64,000 bases of DNA from Typhlomys cinereus (lineage: Eukaryota; Chordata; Mammalia; Rodentia; Platacanthomyidae), in the NCBI GenBank assembly GCA_023101885.1, contig JALPQD010000389.1, positions 1,988,632-2,052,631 of the forward strand. Direction: 5' to 3'. The notes under the pieces were generated by a model that worked only from the letters and a program-made list of their open reading frames with translations, had not been told where the DNA came from and did no database searches. Within the stretch, counting starts at the first letter, position 1; each line of letters begins with the position of its first letter. The position numbers and the translations under genes are program-made. This document shows, piece after piece, positions 40,201 to 54,200 of the stretch.

Positions 40201-43200
40201 ATGAACTTGGGCTGTGGACAGGCTGGGGATCCAGGGTTCCCAGGCTCTGCCCTGACCACGCCAACCCTGTGCCAAGCCTGTGGGCGGCTGGCCGGGTTGC
40301 TGGTGGCAGCAGCTGGGTCAGGAGGCTGCACTGGACAGGGGCAAGTTTGGAGGGTCCACCTGGGCCTCTTGGGGTTCATAGAGCCAGGGAGCCCTTGTCC
40401 CCAGTAGGCCAGCCCAAGACAGGGTACACACTGCAGATAATAGGTCTGAGGTTCAGGTTCACCTTGAGATGCCACCTCAGACCTCTGCCAGCTGGGGACA
40501 GGCTGAAGCCCTGCTCTCAGGACAGGGCAGGATGCGGGCAGTCGGGTGCAGGCATTTGGGGTGCGGGCATGTTGGGGCTCAGCCTTCTGAACCTCTGTTT
40601 TGGAGCTCCCAGATGAGTTGTTCATACCACCATGTCTAGGGGCCACAAGGCACCCCAATCTCAGCCCACCTACCATCCTGAAGGAGGAAGTTGGAGCCTG
40701 TTTCCAACTCCCTGCCTCTTGCATATTCCAAAGCCTGCCACCAGCCTCGAGCTGTGGTCCCCCACCACGCCCCCATGCTGCGCAGGCAGGTGGACACTTG
40801 GTAGGAAGGCCGCCCTGACCTGGAAGTGGCCGCGTGCAACCGTGTTGGCAGGTCCTGCAGCCCAGCCGCCATCTGTCATGGCAGAGCTGCCCAGGCGGGA
40901 CTCCAGCCCCTCCTGGCGGCTCCTCCTTCCACCTTCACTCCAAGGCTCAGAGGGTGAAGGAAGAACCTTGGCACCGAAATCTCAACCGCCATGAGTAGGT
41001 GGCCCAGATGGCAGGGGTGGGGTGTGGACCCCCACCATGATTACTTCAGACGGACCCCCATTTGCCAGCTGGAAACGGGTGGTGTAGCAGAGAATGAGCG
41101 GAAGGCCCGGATCTCGGGGCAGCCTGGGGTATGAGCAGGCCAGGTGCAGGAAGGCTGGGGTGCGGGCTCCCATGGCACCAATACCCAGCCTTGGACATGC
41201 ACATGGACTGCAGGAGATGTAGAGAAGTAAGATCTAAGGGGCTCCTGGGTATGCAGGGAGTGTGTTCAAAGCAGCCCCAGCCAGCCATTGTCTTCAAGGC
41301 CACCTCCCCGCCTCACCACAGTCCCAGCTGAAGGGCAGACTGGAGCTTAGGGGACTAGGTAGCTAATTAGCAGCACCTGGGGTTGGGGGAGAAGCTGTCC
41401 ACTTGGTCCAGAGAGGGCAGTGCCCTCGGGTGCCCTGGCTGAAGGGGAGCCATGGTCCTGCAGGGAGGGGCTGACCTTGGTGTGGTTCAGCTCTGCCAGT
41501 CCCCTTGGCGTAGGTGCCCTGTTCACATGACCCTCTTACGGAGGGTGCTGGTTCTGGTCACCTGACTCCCAGCTCTTGACAAGGCCTTTAGACTCCTTTG
41601 CACACAGTAGGAGCTTTCCTAGGGTGGGCAAAAGGATATGGCCCATGAATCCCCTGATCCCAGGCCGCCTCCCGTCCCGAGGGAAGAAGTTGGGGGCAGC
41701 TCCCGTTGGGCAAAGACAGTGACATGAGAGGGCAAAAAGGGCATGCACCCACTCTGAGGACCGGGTCGGTACACACAACACCGCGTTCAGTAGAGTTCAC
41801 TCAGGCAAGCCTGGTAACTTTGAAACCCTTGTAAGGTGGGAAGAAAGACCTGATTCCACAGAGCTGTCCTCTGACCTCCGCGTGTGACACCTACATGCAT
41901 CACACATGTAATAACACAATTTAAGGAGAGGATTAGGCTAGGGTAGGTGTGGGCAGGACAACTCTAGAACATCCAAAGAACACTACTGGTCTGGGCAGAG
42001 CCAGGAGAAGGTCAGTGCTGGGAGACCCGGGGCTCTGTACCGACCCCTCCCATGGGCCTGGGGTTGGCCAGAAGCCGCTGCGCATCGATACCCACGTGCC
42101 TGAGCCCCTGCACTTACCACCCCACTTCTGTGTCTCTGATCCTGCTAGCAGTCTGGGCGGGGCCAGCTCGGCATGTCCCCGTGGGAGCCCTGATGGCTGT
42201 GCTTTGGGGGTGAGGCGGTCTCGGGAACACCAATACAGCCCACGCGGACAGGCTGAAGACAAGCTTGTACCCCTAACCCCCCAATCAAGGAGTGAGCAGA
42301 GGGTAGTTGCTGGCAGGTCACTCAAAGCAAGAGTTGGAGACCCCCCCGCAGGTGCCAGGGCAAGGGGTGGAGACCTCCCCACAGGTGCCAGGGCAAGGGG
42401 TGGAGACACCCCCACAGGTGCCAATCCAGTCCCAGAAAGTTTGGGATGTCTTTTTGAGTGATGCTATCGATTCTGCCATTGAAACTGGGGTCCTGTCACC
42501 AGGTCTTAGTTTCCTCTCTGAGGGGCAGGTTCATCTGTTTGTGAGTTTGGGAGAGTGGGACGCAGCCGTGCCCAGTCCCTGCTCCATACAGGTCCAGAAC
42601 TCCCTACCTGTGCGGCAGGGGGAGGTGCAGCTTCATCTCCTCACAGCCCCAAGGCACTGGACTTCTCGGGGGCTAGTCTTCTGGGCACAGCAAGGAATAG
42701 AGGACTGGGCCCCAACTGAAGTCCAGGTTGAAAATCACACGTATGCTATGGGGACAACAGCAATGTTGCGCGCGGGCCGCCCTGGTCCCAGCCCCCCTCC
42801 CACAAGCCCAGCAAGTCCAGCCTCACCCGGTGGCCTGTCTCAGCTCTGCTCTGGCCTGTGCCACCCAGCCAAGCCCAGCCCAGCCCCTGACAGAGGTCCT
42901 CCAGGGCACCTGGCAACCCTGTCAGCGAGGCCCGTGCAGTGCCAAGGTGCTGCTAGATAAGACCCTGCCAGGTACCTGGCAGCCTGGGCTGGCTTCCTGC
43001 AAGGTGGCATTGATGGCCAGCTGTCTAGGGCTCTCCGCCGACCCTCAGCAGCAGCCAAACTGCCTGCTCTTAGATGCCCCCGCCAGGTTCCTGAAGGATT
43101 TTGGAACTGAGCCCCTGGGCCTGGCTGGGGTAGGTGGGCACAGGGCTAGCTGCGGGGTCAGGGAGGGCAGGTGACCCTTCCTCTCATTTGGCCTCTTGTG

Positions 43201-46200
43201 CTCTAAGCAACCACTCTGGTCAGCTTCGAGTCACCACAGTTCAAGCTTCACCACAGGGATCCTGGGAGGGGCTTTGGCTGCTGCTGGACGCCTCTTCCCA
43301 GCCCCACCCTCCCAGGAAGCAAGAGCTGCCACGTGGACCTCTGGTCCCGCAGGCACCTGACCTCTGGGGACCTCAGGAGGGCTGCAGACCCTCATGTTCC
43401 CTCCCCACTGCGACTAGCTCCCCAACCCCATGGTCTTTGCCCCATGGGATGCAACTTGGATTCCAGACTCCCAGGCAAGGAGAGGAGTCAGGCAGGGATT
43501 AACAGTGCAGGGTGCACTACGGTGACACCAAGTAGCATAGAGCCCTAGGGAGTGGTATGCCGCAGTGCCCTGGCATATCTGTACCCTCTGCAACCGTGGC
43601 CCATCTGTATTGCAGAGCCTGTCCTTGGGGGTCTTTGGGCTACAACCCAGCATCTTGCACCCCTGGCGCCGGGTACCAACTGCAGGCCGCATGCGGAGAG
43701 CCTGGGTCATTCCACCCATCAGCGTGTCCGAGAACCACAAGCGTCTCCCCTACCCACTGGTGCAGGTGAAGGGGGGTAGAGGGAGAAGGCGTTGGGGTGT
43801 CCCTGTGGGTCCCATGGGGGTTAGGGTGCCCCACCTGCTGATGAGGTCTGGGGGTACAGTCCAGGCAGGACTTCCCCGTCTTGCTGCTGTAGGTTCACAG
43901 ACAGAAGCAGTGCTACACAGCCGAGCTGCCTGCAGCCAGCACCCCGGGGCTATCCGCCCCTGAAGGATGTCTGGTCTGCTCCTTTACAGCCTGATGTGAG
44001 CAGCCAGCTTTGTACACACGCACAACTTATCCCGGGGTCCTAGGATGCGTGGGAGCTGGGCCCGTGCTTGGAAGGGCAACATACTGGGAAGCTTTGGACC
44101 TTCACTCCCCATTCTGTGGAGGTCTGAAGGCGCGGAGGCCACGCTTTGCGCCTCACCCAGCCCCGTTCTGCCCCGCAGATCAAGTCGGATAAGCAGCAGC
44201 CGGGTGACGTCATCTACAGCATCCAGGGACCCGGCGTGGACGAGGAGCCCCAAGGGGTCTTCTCCATCGATAAGCTCACCGGGAAGGTGTTCCTCAACAC
44301 CATGCTGGACCGAGAGAAGACCGACCGCTTCAGGGTGGGACCTGGTGGGAAGCTGGGGTCCGCCCTGTGTCTGTGCACCTGGCCTAGGATAGTAAATGTC
44401 CTTCACCAAAGACCTTGACCCTTCGAGTCCTGAGACCCGCAGCTGAGGACAGTGTTCACACTTGTCATAAGCCCCCGAGGCCTGGCATGAGCTGGCTGGG
44501 TGAGGCTGCAGGGATGAATCTACAGCTGCCCTCCCTCACACCACCCTAGGGTGGGCCAGTCATGACTTCTAAAGTAGCGTTAAGAGCAGAAGGGACTGAT
44601 CTTGGAGTACACTCAGCCAGGGAGGATCCCCCACCTGCCTCAGAGTGCTGGAGGCAGGAAGCGAGGTGGTAGCCGCGGTAGGCCTGAAGTCAGAAGGTGA
44701 GTGCAGGGCCCCTGTGTCCTGTGGGGTTGTGACTCAGTGGTAGATAATGTTCTGGCTTAGCATTCAAAGGCCCAGGGTTCCGTCCCCAATGCTACTCTCA
44801 GGAGCATGTGGCAGGGGGATCATGACTTTGAGGTCAGCCTGGGCTAACAGTGAACCCCTGTTACAAAATAAAACCGACAAACTTTCATGCAGTTTGCCTC
44901 CTGCAGCCGGGACCCTGCAGGGCTTCCTGCCCTGTCTGCCCCTGGCAGGTAACTTCCGCTTCTGCCTTGCAGAGAACAGTTTCTTTTCTACACTCTGCCG
45001 CCTCCTCACACTGCACGGCCCTCACAGAGGCTGTTTGCTGGAGGACGCTGTTGTTTCGAGGCAGGTCTCCTGTGAGCTTCTGGCTGGCTTGACTTGCCCT
45101 GCTCCTGCCTCCAGAGTGACGGGTGATCACACTGCTCCATTGTCCAAAAGGATAAAAGCAAATTAAAATGTCATAAGCACGTGTGAGACCCTGTAAGAGT
45201 TAAACTCCAGGTGCACAGAGAATTACATTTCAGGAGCCAAGACCCAGAGAGAGGGGAGATAGACCCCGTACCCAAGTGATAGCATTCTCTATTCACAGAA
45301 ATGATTCTTTGAGCATCCTAGCAGCCTAGGCGAGAGGAGCAAGGTGGCAGGGAACAAGCTCCTTCCCATAGCATGTGCCCACCTCACACGATCCACTTGT
45401 GTCCAGCTAGAGCCCCCTGCACTGGCTGGCTGTTTTGCATGGCTTTGGGGGTCGCAGAGCCAGCCTTTACTCTCTGTTTGCACAGCTAAGGGCCTTTGCT
45501 CTGGACCTGAGCGGCTCCACGCTGGAGGACCCCACAGACCTGGAGATTGTGGTTGTGGATCAAAACGACAACCGGCCGGTCTTTCTGCAGGACGTGTTCA
45601 CAGGCCGAGTGCTGGAGGGCGCGGCTCCAGGTGAGGGGGTCTGAGTACAGGGTTCCCCATGAGTTTGGGGGTTCACAGAGCCAGCTCCCCCCTGCAGAGT
45701 GCTTTCCTGGCATGGTCCTATGCCAGCACTGTAAAATCAAAGCAACTCAGAAACCCTTCCTCCAAAGAGGTCAAAAATAAGCAAACAATCTGCAGGAGGG
45801 GCCTCCATGCTTCTTATTTCAAAATAAATTTCACCCCAAAACTTCCAGAATACGCAGAGAGGATCTGGGGTGTTCTGACTGCTCCTCCCCCTTTGTGGTG
45901 GGAGATTTACGTGGCATGAAGGAAGTGTGCTAATGACCCGTTCAGTGCCGGCCAGGGGGTGTGCAGAGCCAGGTGGCAACACTTCTTGCTCACAGGTGTT
46001 TTTCCAGCCACAGCTGCTGCTTGGCTGCCGCTTCAGGTGCAGCTTGGTGTCAAGCAACCCGGCCTGTGGCCTGGTGTGGGCACCTGCCCATTTAATCCCA
46101 GATGGAAGCAAAAAGATCCAGAATTTGAGGTCATCCTCAGCTTTCCAGCTAATTTGAGGCCAGCTTTGATTACATGAGACCCTATCAATCTCCCCTAACT

Positions 46201-49200
46201 CCCCAACCTCCCCCCCCCCAAAAAAAACCCTACCAGTCCTCTGTCCCTCTAAGGTGGCTGGATAAAGCTAGTCAGGGTGTAGCGACCACCAAACCTCCCT
46301 CCCATCTTCCTTGTTCCTGGTGGGTTCAAACCCAGGATAAAGTCTGGTCCAAAGCACATGAGCCCGTCTTCTGCCTCGGCTTTATTCAATCAGCTCCATT
46401 TCGTTCCTTTCCCAAGATGTAAGTGACAGTCTTGTGTTGACTAACAGCACCTGTATTGTGACATAATTTCAGATTCTCAGAGTCCCACAGACCCTTCACT
46501 TAACCTTCGTCTCTCCCTGCCTTTCCCTTGGCTATTCGCTTGCAGACGGGATGCTGCCAAACACGCATTGTGTTCTCGCAACTCGGCATAATTATCAAAG
46601 TCGACAAATCATTATTTGCTTCACACCGTTGTCAGATCTACTCACCTTATCTGTTCAATTTCTTTCTTTTAACTTTTATTTTTTTATTTGTATGTGTGCG
46701 TGTGCGTGTGTGTGTATGTGTGTGCGTGTGATCAGAGGGCACTGTGTGTGCCTGTGGAGGCCCAAGGATGACTTCAGGAATCATCCTGAATTGCTTTTAC
46801 CTCCCTTTTGCTTCGCTCTGGGATGTCCTAGGCTCTGCCTTCCAAAGACATACAGGTCACGCCATTTCAGCCTTAGTGTGGGATCTGGGATCTGAAGTCA
46901 AGTCCTTCTGCTTGCAAGTCAGAGTCTTAATCCCTAAGCCATCTTTTCAAATCTTCCATGAAATTTCTATAACAACAAACTTTTAAGAGCAGAGAAAGAG
47001 GGTCAGATGCTCCATGTACTTCTTCTTCCTCCTCTCTTCCTTTTCTTCCTTCTCTTCCTTCTCTTCCTTCTCTTCATTTTCCTCCTCCTCTTCCTTCTCC
47101 TTTTTCTCTTCTTCCTTTTCTTCTGTTCCTCATCCTCCTCTTCCTGGGTTTCCTCTTCTCTTCTCTTCTTCCTCCTGCTCCCCCTTCTCCCTCTTCTCCC
47201 AATTCCTCCATCTTTCCATGTGGACCACCCACTTTCTCCATCGTGCCCATCTGACACTGGTTATTACATCCCCTGGAGCTCCTGTCCCGGTCTGCTGGGT
47301 TGCAGCGCATGTGTTGGGGGCAGGGGGACAGGCTGAGTCAGCGCAGCCTGAGTGTTGGCAGGAGCTGTGGCCTGGCTTCGCATTCCCTGAGCAGGTCAGT
47401 GTGTTATCCCCAGGCTCTCTGCTCCCTGCCCTTCCAGTAGGGGGTGCTCTTGTGTGGCTCTGGCAGGGGGGCCTGTCAAGGCAGCTCTACCCTTCTCAGC
47501 ACACCAGGGCGGCCTGGCACCAGAGTACGGATGTTCCCGGATTATGACCTGGTTGGATTCCAGGTTGGACGGCAAGTCTCTCGTGCCTCGGGGCTCCCCA
47601 CGGCGCCCGCTAGCCTCTTACTGTGGTAGTGTGTGCTGGAAGCAGCCCCCATCTCCTTGGGTACCCTCATCAGTACCCTCCTGGTTGCTGTGGCTGCTCT
47701 TTAGGGAACACCTGGCTCTGTGTCCCTGCACCTGGGCTGGTCTCTCCCTCGTAGAGCTCTGGGCTGCCCAGGGGTCCCAGCGGCTTGCTTCTCTTATCTG
47801 GCACCTTAGCTCTGCCTGTTGGTCTGGCATCCAGTGGAAGATGTGTCAGCTTCCCATCAAAGGGCCACTAAAATGCTCCTATGACAGCCCACCTCACATA
47901 GACAGACCGGCCTGGGGCTGGCGTGCGCGTCAGCCCTGTGATACAAACTGCAGAACAGGCTGCCCAGCTGCGGCCAGTTTCCACCTTGGAACGCAGGCAC
48001 GCGACGCCCTTCTCTCCCCCAAGTGCCTCACCACACCCGCGCCCACGGGCATCACCTCCCTCCTCCCTGTCCTCTCCAGGCACCTTCGTGACCAGGGCCG
48101 AGGCTACAGACGCTGATGATCCAGAGACGGACAACGCGGCGCTGCGGTTCTCCATCCTGGATCAGGGCAGCCGCGAGCTCTTCAGCATCGACAAGCACAC
48201 GGGAGAGATTCGCACTGTGCAAGTGGGGCTGGACCGGGAGGTGAGCGACAGGCTTTGTGGGCTGGCCTTGAGGGAGCAGCCCGCCCACCCCATACGCCCT
48301 CTCCAGACAGCAGCCTGCGGCCCCGAAACAGAGTTTGGGGATCCATGTCAAGCAGGAAGGCGGCTGTCGGCTGTGTGGGGTCACCGGGTCATGTCAGTCC
48401 CACTTACCCCCCACAATGCCACCCCCCTTGCCTCCCGAGCCTTGGGGGCTGCCATACAGGGCGGGGCCCTCCCCAGCTCTAACTTCACACCTGCCTCGAT
48501 GCTTGGCACGTCCTTTCCTCTCAGCTGGGTTCTGTCCTTGCAGAGGACACTGGAGCCCTGGGCATAGCACCACCTGCATGTTCCCGGCCCTGCCGCTGAT
48601 CTGACTCCTCCCAGCAGGGCCTTCCTTCCTGCTGCTCCTCTGCAGACCTAGGAAAGGCTGCCCTGCACCTGTCCTGTAAGTCCTGCTTGGCCCACCTAAG
48701 CACCACATCTTCTGACCCCATGTCTCGGTGCCCCCAGGTGGTGGCTAGGTACAACCTGACTCTGCAGGTGGCGGACATGTCTGGAGATGGCCTCACAGCC
48801 ACAGCCTCTGCCATCATCTCCCTCGATGACATCAATGATAATGCCCCCGAGTTCACCAGGGATGAGGTACCACCTCTACTAACCCTAGTCAGCTGGGGGT
48901 TTCCTTCCTTCCTTCCTTGGTGGGGGGGTGTCTCTGTGACAGTGGGTGGCCTCAAGCCTTGGAGAAGGTCCTGCATGAAGAGAAGGAGCCTGAGTTAGAA
49001 GGACAGAGTGGCTCCCGGGGAGAAGCAGTCCCAGGGTCCCTCAGATCCTCAGTGTACCCTAAGTCTCCTGGGTCCTTGTTATGAGAGGGGAGCATTTGCC
49101 TTTCCCTCCAGCAGTTGCAGCAGGTGGAGCCAGTGACCCAGGACAAATTGGGGGTCTCCCAATAGTGGGCAGCAGAGTTAGGCTGGGAGCGGCAAGAGAG

Positions 49201-51178
49201 GCCAGGGAAGCTCTGGTGTTTTTAGGGGCTCTACACAGTGCTAACCTGGTGGGTGACTTGGGCGGGATTTCCCCAGTTCTTCATGGAAGCCATAGAGGCC
49301 GTCAGCGGAGTGGACGTGGGACGGCTTGAGGTGGAAGACAGGGACCTTCCTGGCTCCCCCAATTGGGTGGCCAGGTTCAGCATCCTGGAAGGTGATCCTG
49401 ATGGCCAGTTCGCTATCCGCACAGACCCCAGGACCAACGAGGGTGTGCTGTCCATAGTCAAGGTGAGCCACACTGCCTAGACCACATGCCCCTCTTCCCG
49501 GAGGTCTGTCATAAGCTCCTCTCGATGGCAACCACACCTTCAGCTGCTGCAGTGGGTCCCTTCTTGCTTGAGCTGTATGCTGACCTCCTGGGGTGCAGGC
49601 ACAGAGAGACCCGAGTGCAGACTGCAGGTCCCGGGTCACGCTGAGCAGCTGAGCCAGAGGGGGCACCATGCTAGGCAGCTGGGTAGAGGGGTTCCATGCT
49701 GGGCAGCCGGGTCAAGAGGGCGCCCACACATATCCTTTCCTGTAGCCTCCTCCCTCTCATAAATGTAGTCCACATACACAAGCCGATCTGTGCACCAGGA
49801 TCAGGCCGGTTCTACCAGATGAGGCAGGCCAAGAAGGTAATATGCATGTAAACAGATGACCATACAGAAGCACGCATGCACACAAACATGTGTGGCACAT
49901 ACATGATCATTTGGATGTGTATCTGGTTTATTGCAAAAAAAAAAAAAAAAACTGGCTCAGACACTTTGGGGGCAGGTTGGAACTCTCTTCAGGGGGAATT
50001 TCTTACATGCACCAGGGAGCTCCTGTGCAGGGGAAGGGGAAGGGGGGCGTGGCATGACCATGAGCAAGGTCTGCTTGCATCAGCTGACCACGTCCAGCAC
50101 CTGTCCAGAGCCTTCGCGTGACACAGGTGGCCCATATCACATCCAGCAAACCATTCGGGTGGTGAATGTTGATTTGCTACTTTTCTGTTGCACTGGGAGC
50201 TTGCTTAATTTTTTTTTTTTAAATTTTTTTTTTTTTTAATTTTTTTTTATTATTATTATTATTTATTCAACTGTGTGAATATGCGTGTGTATGTGCCCGC
50301 GTGCGTGTGTGCCTGTGTGTGTGTGTCTTGTGTATGTGTAGAACCACGGACGAATTCGCGAACCACCATGGACGCCTCCACCTCCTTCTGCCCCGGGATT
50401 CACAGGCTCCGCCCTACCAGGACCAGAAGCGCAGGCCGCCCCCGCTTCTGCCTGGCGTCTATACGTGGGATCTGGGATCCAAACTCAGGACCTTCCGCCT
50501 GCAAGGCGGAGGCTTAACGCCTGAGCCACCTCTCCAGCCCCGAGCTTGCTTAATTTTTATTGGGCTGAGATTAAAAGGCGAAGGGAAGATGGGTTCTCTA
50601 GTCAGACCCGGGGAGAGGCTCCCAGAGGTCTCGTCTTGGGCCCCGATGTGTCAGCCAGTTCTGCTCTCCTCCCACAGCCCCTTGACTATGAGAGTTGTGA
50701 GCGATATGAGCTTCGAGTGTCTGTGCAGAACGAGGCCCCACTGCAGGCCACTGTCCCCCAGACTCAGAGGGGCCAGGCCAGGGTCAGCGTGTGGGTGCAA
50801 GACACCAACGAGGCTCCCGTGTTCCCGGAGAATCCGCTGAGGACCAGTCTGGCTGAAGGAGCTGCCCCAGGCACGTCTGTGGCCACCTTCTCTGCCAGAG
50901 ACCCCGACACACAACAGCTGCAGAGAGTCAGGTGGGGCTCCCTGAAGGCCAGGCAAGAGCATCAGCGATCCCATTCCTGCCTGAGGGTACCCTTGGACTC
51001 TGGAGGGAGGAAGGGCCATCTGGGTACATCCCTGAAGGTAGATAAGGGCACCTCACAAACATGAGTGCATGTTTTTGGGGTGACTCATACCACCAACTGA
51101 GCTCCAGCCAGCCTCTGACTTTCCACTTGTCCATTTTAAAAAACAATTTATATTATTATTTATTCAATTATGCGTGTA

Positions 51179-51222
<44 letters not shown>

Positions 51223-54200
51223 ACCACAGGCGAATTCGGGAACCACCATGGACCTCCTCCACTTCCTCCTTGTTTACTCTGCCCCAGGATTCACAGGCTC
51301 CACCTACCAGGACCGGAAACGCAGGCCACCCCCCGCTTCTGCCTGGTGTCTATACAATGGGGTCTAGGATCCGAACTCAGGACCTTTCACCTGCAAGGCC
51401 GAGGCTTAACCCCTGAGCCACCTCTCCAGCCCCTCCACTTGTCCATTTTTGTTTGTTGCTGCATTTGGCGGCTAAAGCTTCACCACCAGCACTGAGGCTG
51501 GCAGTGACCCCAACTATCTCCATGGTGCCCCTGAATATGCTCTGAGTGGAGTGAGTCCTGACTGGCAATTATGTGGGACCCCGAGCAGCTTACTTGGAGT
51601 GGTATCAGAAAAACAGTTCAGAGTTAGAGGGGCTCAAAGGTTTAGTGGGCCAGTGGCCACGTTCCCTTTAAATAGCATGAGTACTATGTGTGTATGCACG
51701 CAGGTGTTGGTGCTTGTAACCTGCGTGATGAGCGCAGGTGTTGGTGCTTGTAACCTGTGTGATGAGCGTAGGTGTTGGTGCTTGTAACCTGTGTGTGTGA
51801 TGAGCGTAGGTGTTGGTGCTTGTAACCTGTGTGATGAGCGTAGGTGTTGGTGCTTGTAACCTGTGGCATGTGTCTATGTCTGACTCCCAAGTCTCATTCT
51901 CCTCTTCTTCCCACCAATAGCTATGCCAAGGACTATGACCCAGAAGACTGGCTGCAAGTGGACAGGTCCACAGGCAGGATTCATACCCAGCGGGTGCTGA
52001 GCCCCACCTCCCCCTTCCTGAAGGATGGCTGGTACAGGGCCATCATCTTGGCCCTGGACAATGGTAAGGGGAAACCCTTCCACTCTGGGGATCTCTGACC
52101 TACACCTGGGTGGTATCCCTATGGCATGACCAGCACCTCTCTAGGAGGGCTGACAGGGTGGGCTGGAGCTGGGGCCAGAGCTCACCAGGCCTCCTCTGCC
52201 TGCAGCCACACCTCCAAGCACGGCCACGGGCACTCTATCCATTGAGATCTTGGAAGTCAACGACCATGCACCCGTACTAATGCCTCCGCTTCCTGCCAGC
52301 CTGTGCAATGAGCCGAACCAGGGCCTTGGTCTCCTCTTGAGTGCCACAGATGAGGACTTGCCCCCTCACGGGGCTCCCTTCCATTTCCTGTTGAGCCCCA
52401 GGGTTCCAGAGTTGGGCAGGAATTGGAGCCTCAGCCAGGTTAATGGTGCGCTGCCTCTCCCCCAGATCTAGGTAGTGGGCTGAGATACCATGGCCCCATC
52501 CTTGGGCAAGGAGGAGGAGGATGGGGAAACTGAGGCGCAGAGTGCTGTCTGGGAGCGGGGAGGAGGGTATCCCCGAGCCCCTTCTGACCTTGGCATTTGC
52601 CTGCAGTGAGCTACGCGCGTCTGAGACCGCGACACCAAGTCCCAGAGGGCCCGTACAGCCTTAGCCTGCTGCTCCGGGACTCGGGGCAGCCGCCGCAGGA
52701 GCGGGAGCAGCTGCTGAACGTGACCGCGTGCCGCTGCGGACCCGACGGCGCCTGCCTGCCCGGAACTGCGGCGCTGCGCGTCGGGGGCGCGGGCGTGAGC
52801 CTGGGCGCGCTGGTGATCGTGCTGGCCAGCGCCGTGGTCCTGCTGCGTAAGTACGCGGCCGGGACCCCACCTCCGCCCTGCACCCGGCTCCCTTGCAAGC
52901 CGCCCTTCCACGCCTCCAGCCCCGCCCCGTTTCCTTGCCCCGCCCCGTTTCTCCGTCCCGCCCCACCCCGCCCCAGCGAGTGCGGGAACTCCAGTCACCG
53001 CCTGGTCCCTCCGCAGTCCTGGTTCTACTCGCCTCGCTCCGCACACGGTTCGGGCGGCGGTCGCGGGCTAAGAGTCTGTTGCATGGGCTACAAGACGACC
53101 TTCGGGACAACATCCTCAACTACAACGAGCAAGGAGGCGGGGAGGAGGACCAGGTGCGAGCCAGGGCGGGCACGCCGAGCCTGAGCAGGGTCCCAGAGCG
53201 CCTACGGCCTCTCCCGCCCCGGGCCCCAGGTTGGGTCTGATCGCTTACTTGGCCCACAGGATGCCTATGACATAAACCAGCTGCGCCACCCAGCGGAGCC
53301 GAGAGACGCGCGCCGCGCTCTGGGACGACCCCCCCTGCGCCGGGATGCCCCCTGCAGCCGCGCGCCGCAGCCTCACCGCGCGCCGCCCACCAGCCCCGCT
53401 GATATCGCCAACTTCATCAGAGAGGTAGGTGCCCTGGGGGTGACCATTCCTGCGTACCACCGTGTCGAGCCTGGGTGGGCTCACAGTAGGGACCCTGGTG
53501 GAGCCTCTGGGAAGCACCGGAGTGGAGAAGCCTGCCAGCCTGGGGCGGGCGCTTTTCAAACTTAAAAAGTTGGGGGAGAGGAGAGGAATGTTGGGTATTC
53601 ACGGTGGCCCTCCGAGGGGTGCAGCTTTTCTGTTCTGCCCCCCAGTGGACGCTGAGGGACAGCCATCGCGGCGTCCCCAGCACTTGCTGGCATCGATTTG
53701 AACACTCCGTGAATGGATCCTGGGGTCCACACAAGAGCTATTCAGCAGTCGGGTGCATGGTTGCATGCGGCCATACCGGGAACTTCCTGCGACCCAGGCC
53801 TGTACACATGCAAGCTCCCAGCAAACCGCACAGATTCCCATTATAGGGCCACAGATGGCAGTGAAGATGCCATTTCTAGGGTGAAGGGGTGAACAGGAGG
53901 GGAGAAGGGACCCCTGTGGTCTGTGGGGGAAGAGGGAAGGAAGGAGAAGCCCCAGAACCTTGTCTGCTGTGCACTGCAATAGGCTCTGCGCCTTGGGAGC
54001 TGCTCCCCTTCTTGTGTGGTCACATGGACGGGTCTCTCTGGGCGTTTCTGTGCAGTCCTGAGCTCTCCTGCCTTTCCACAGGGCTTGGAGGCTGCAGACA
54101 ACGACCCCAGCGTTCCTCCCTATGACACGGCGCTCATCTATGACTATGAGGGGGAAGGCTCCGTGGCAGGGACGCTGAGCTCCATCCTGTCCAGCCTTGG

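Larger units (their letters stand above)
37235..43615. other. CDH15: CDH15 intron 1 (6.4 kb)
   Basis: G/C-rich and mostly unique. It holds one B4-type composite (38905), one B3-like tail (41795) and a 33-bp repeat (42350). Long open frames on both strands (for example 39993-40724 minus) reflect high G+C and have no recognisable domain. Confidence 0.8.

Noticed and set aside
39993..40724. 243-codon minus-strand open frame in CDH15 intron 1
   Set aside because: High G+C intron sequence; no recognisable domain, and long competing frames exist on both strands over the same stretch.
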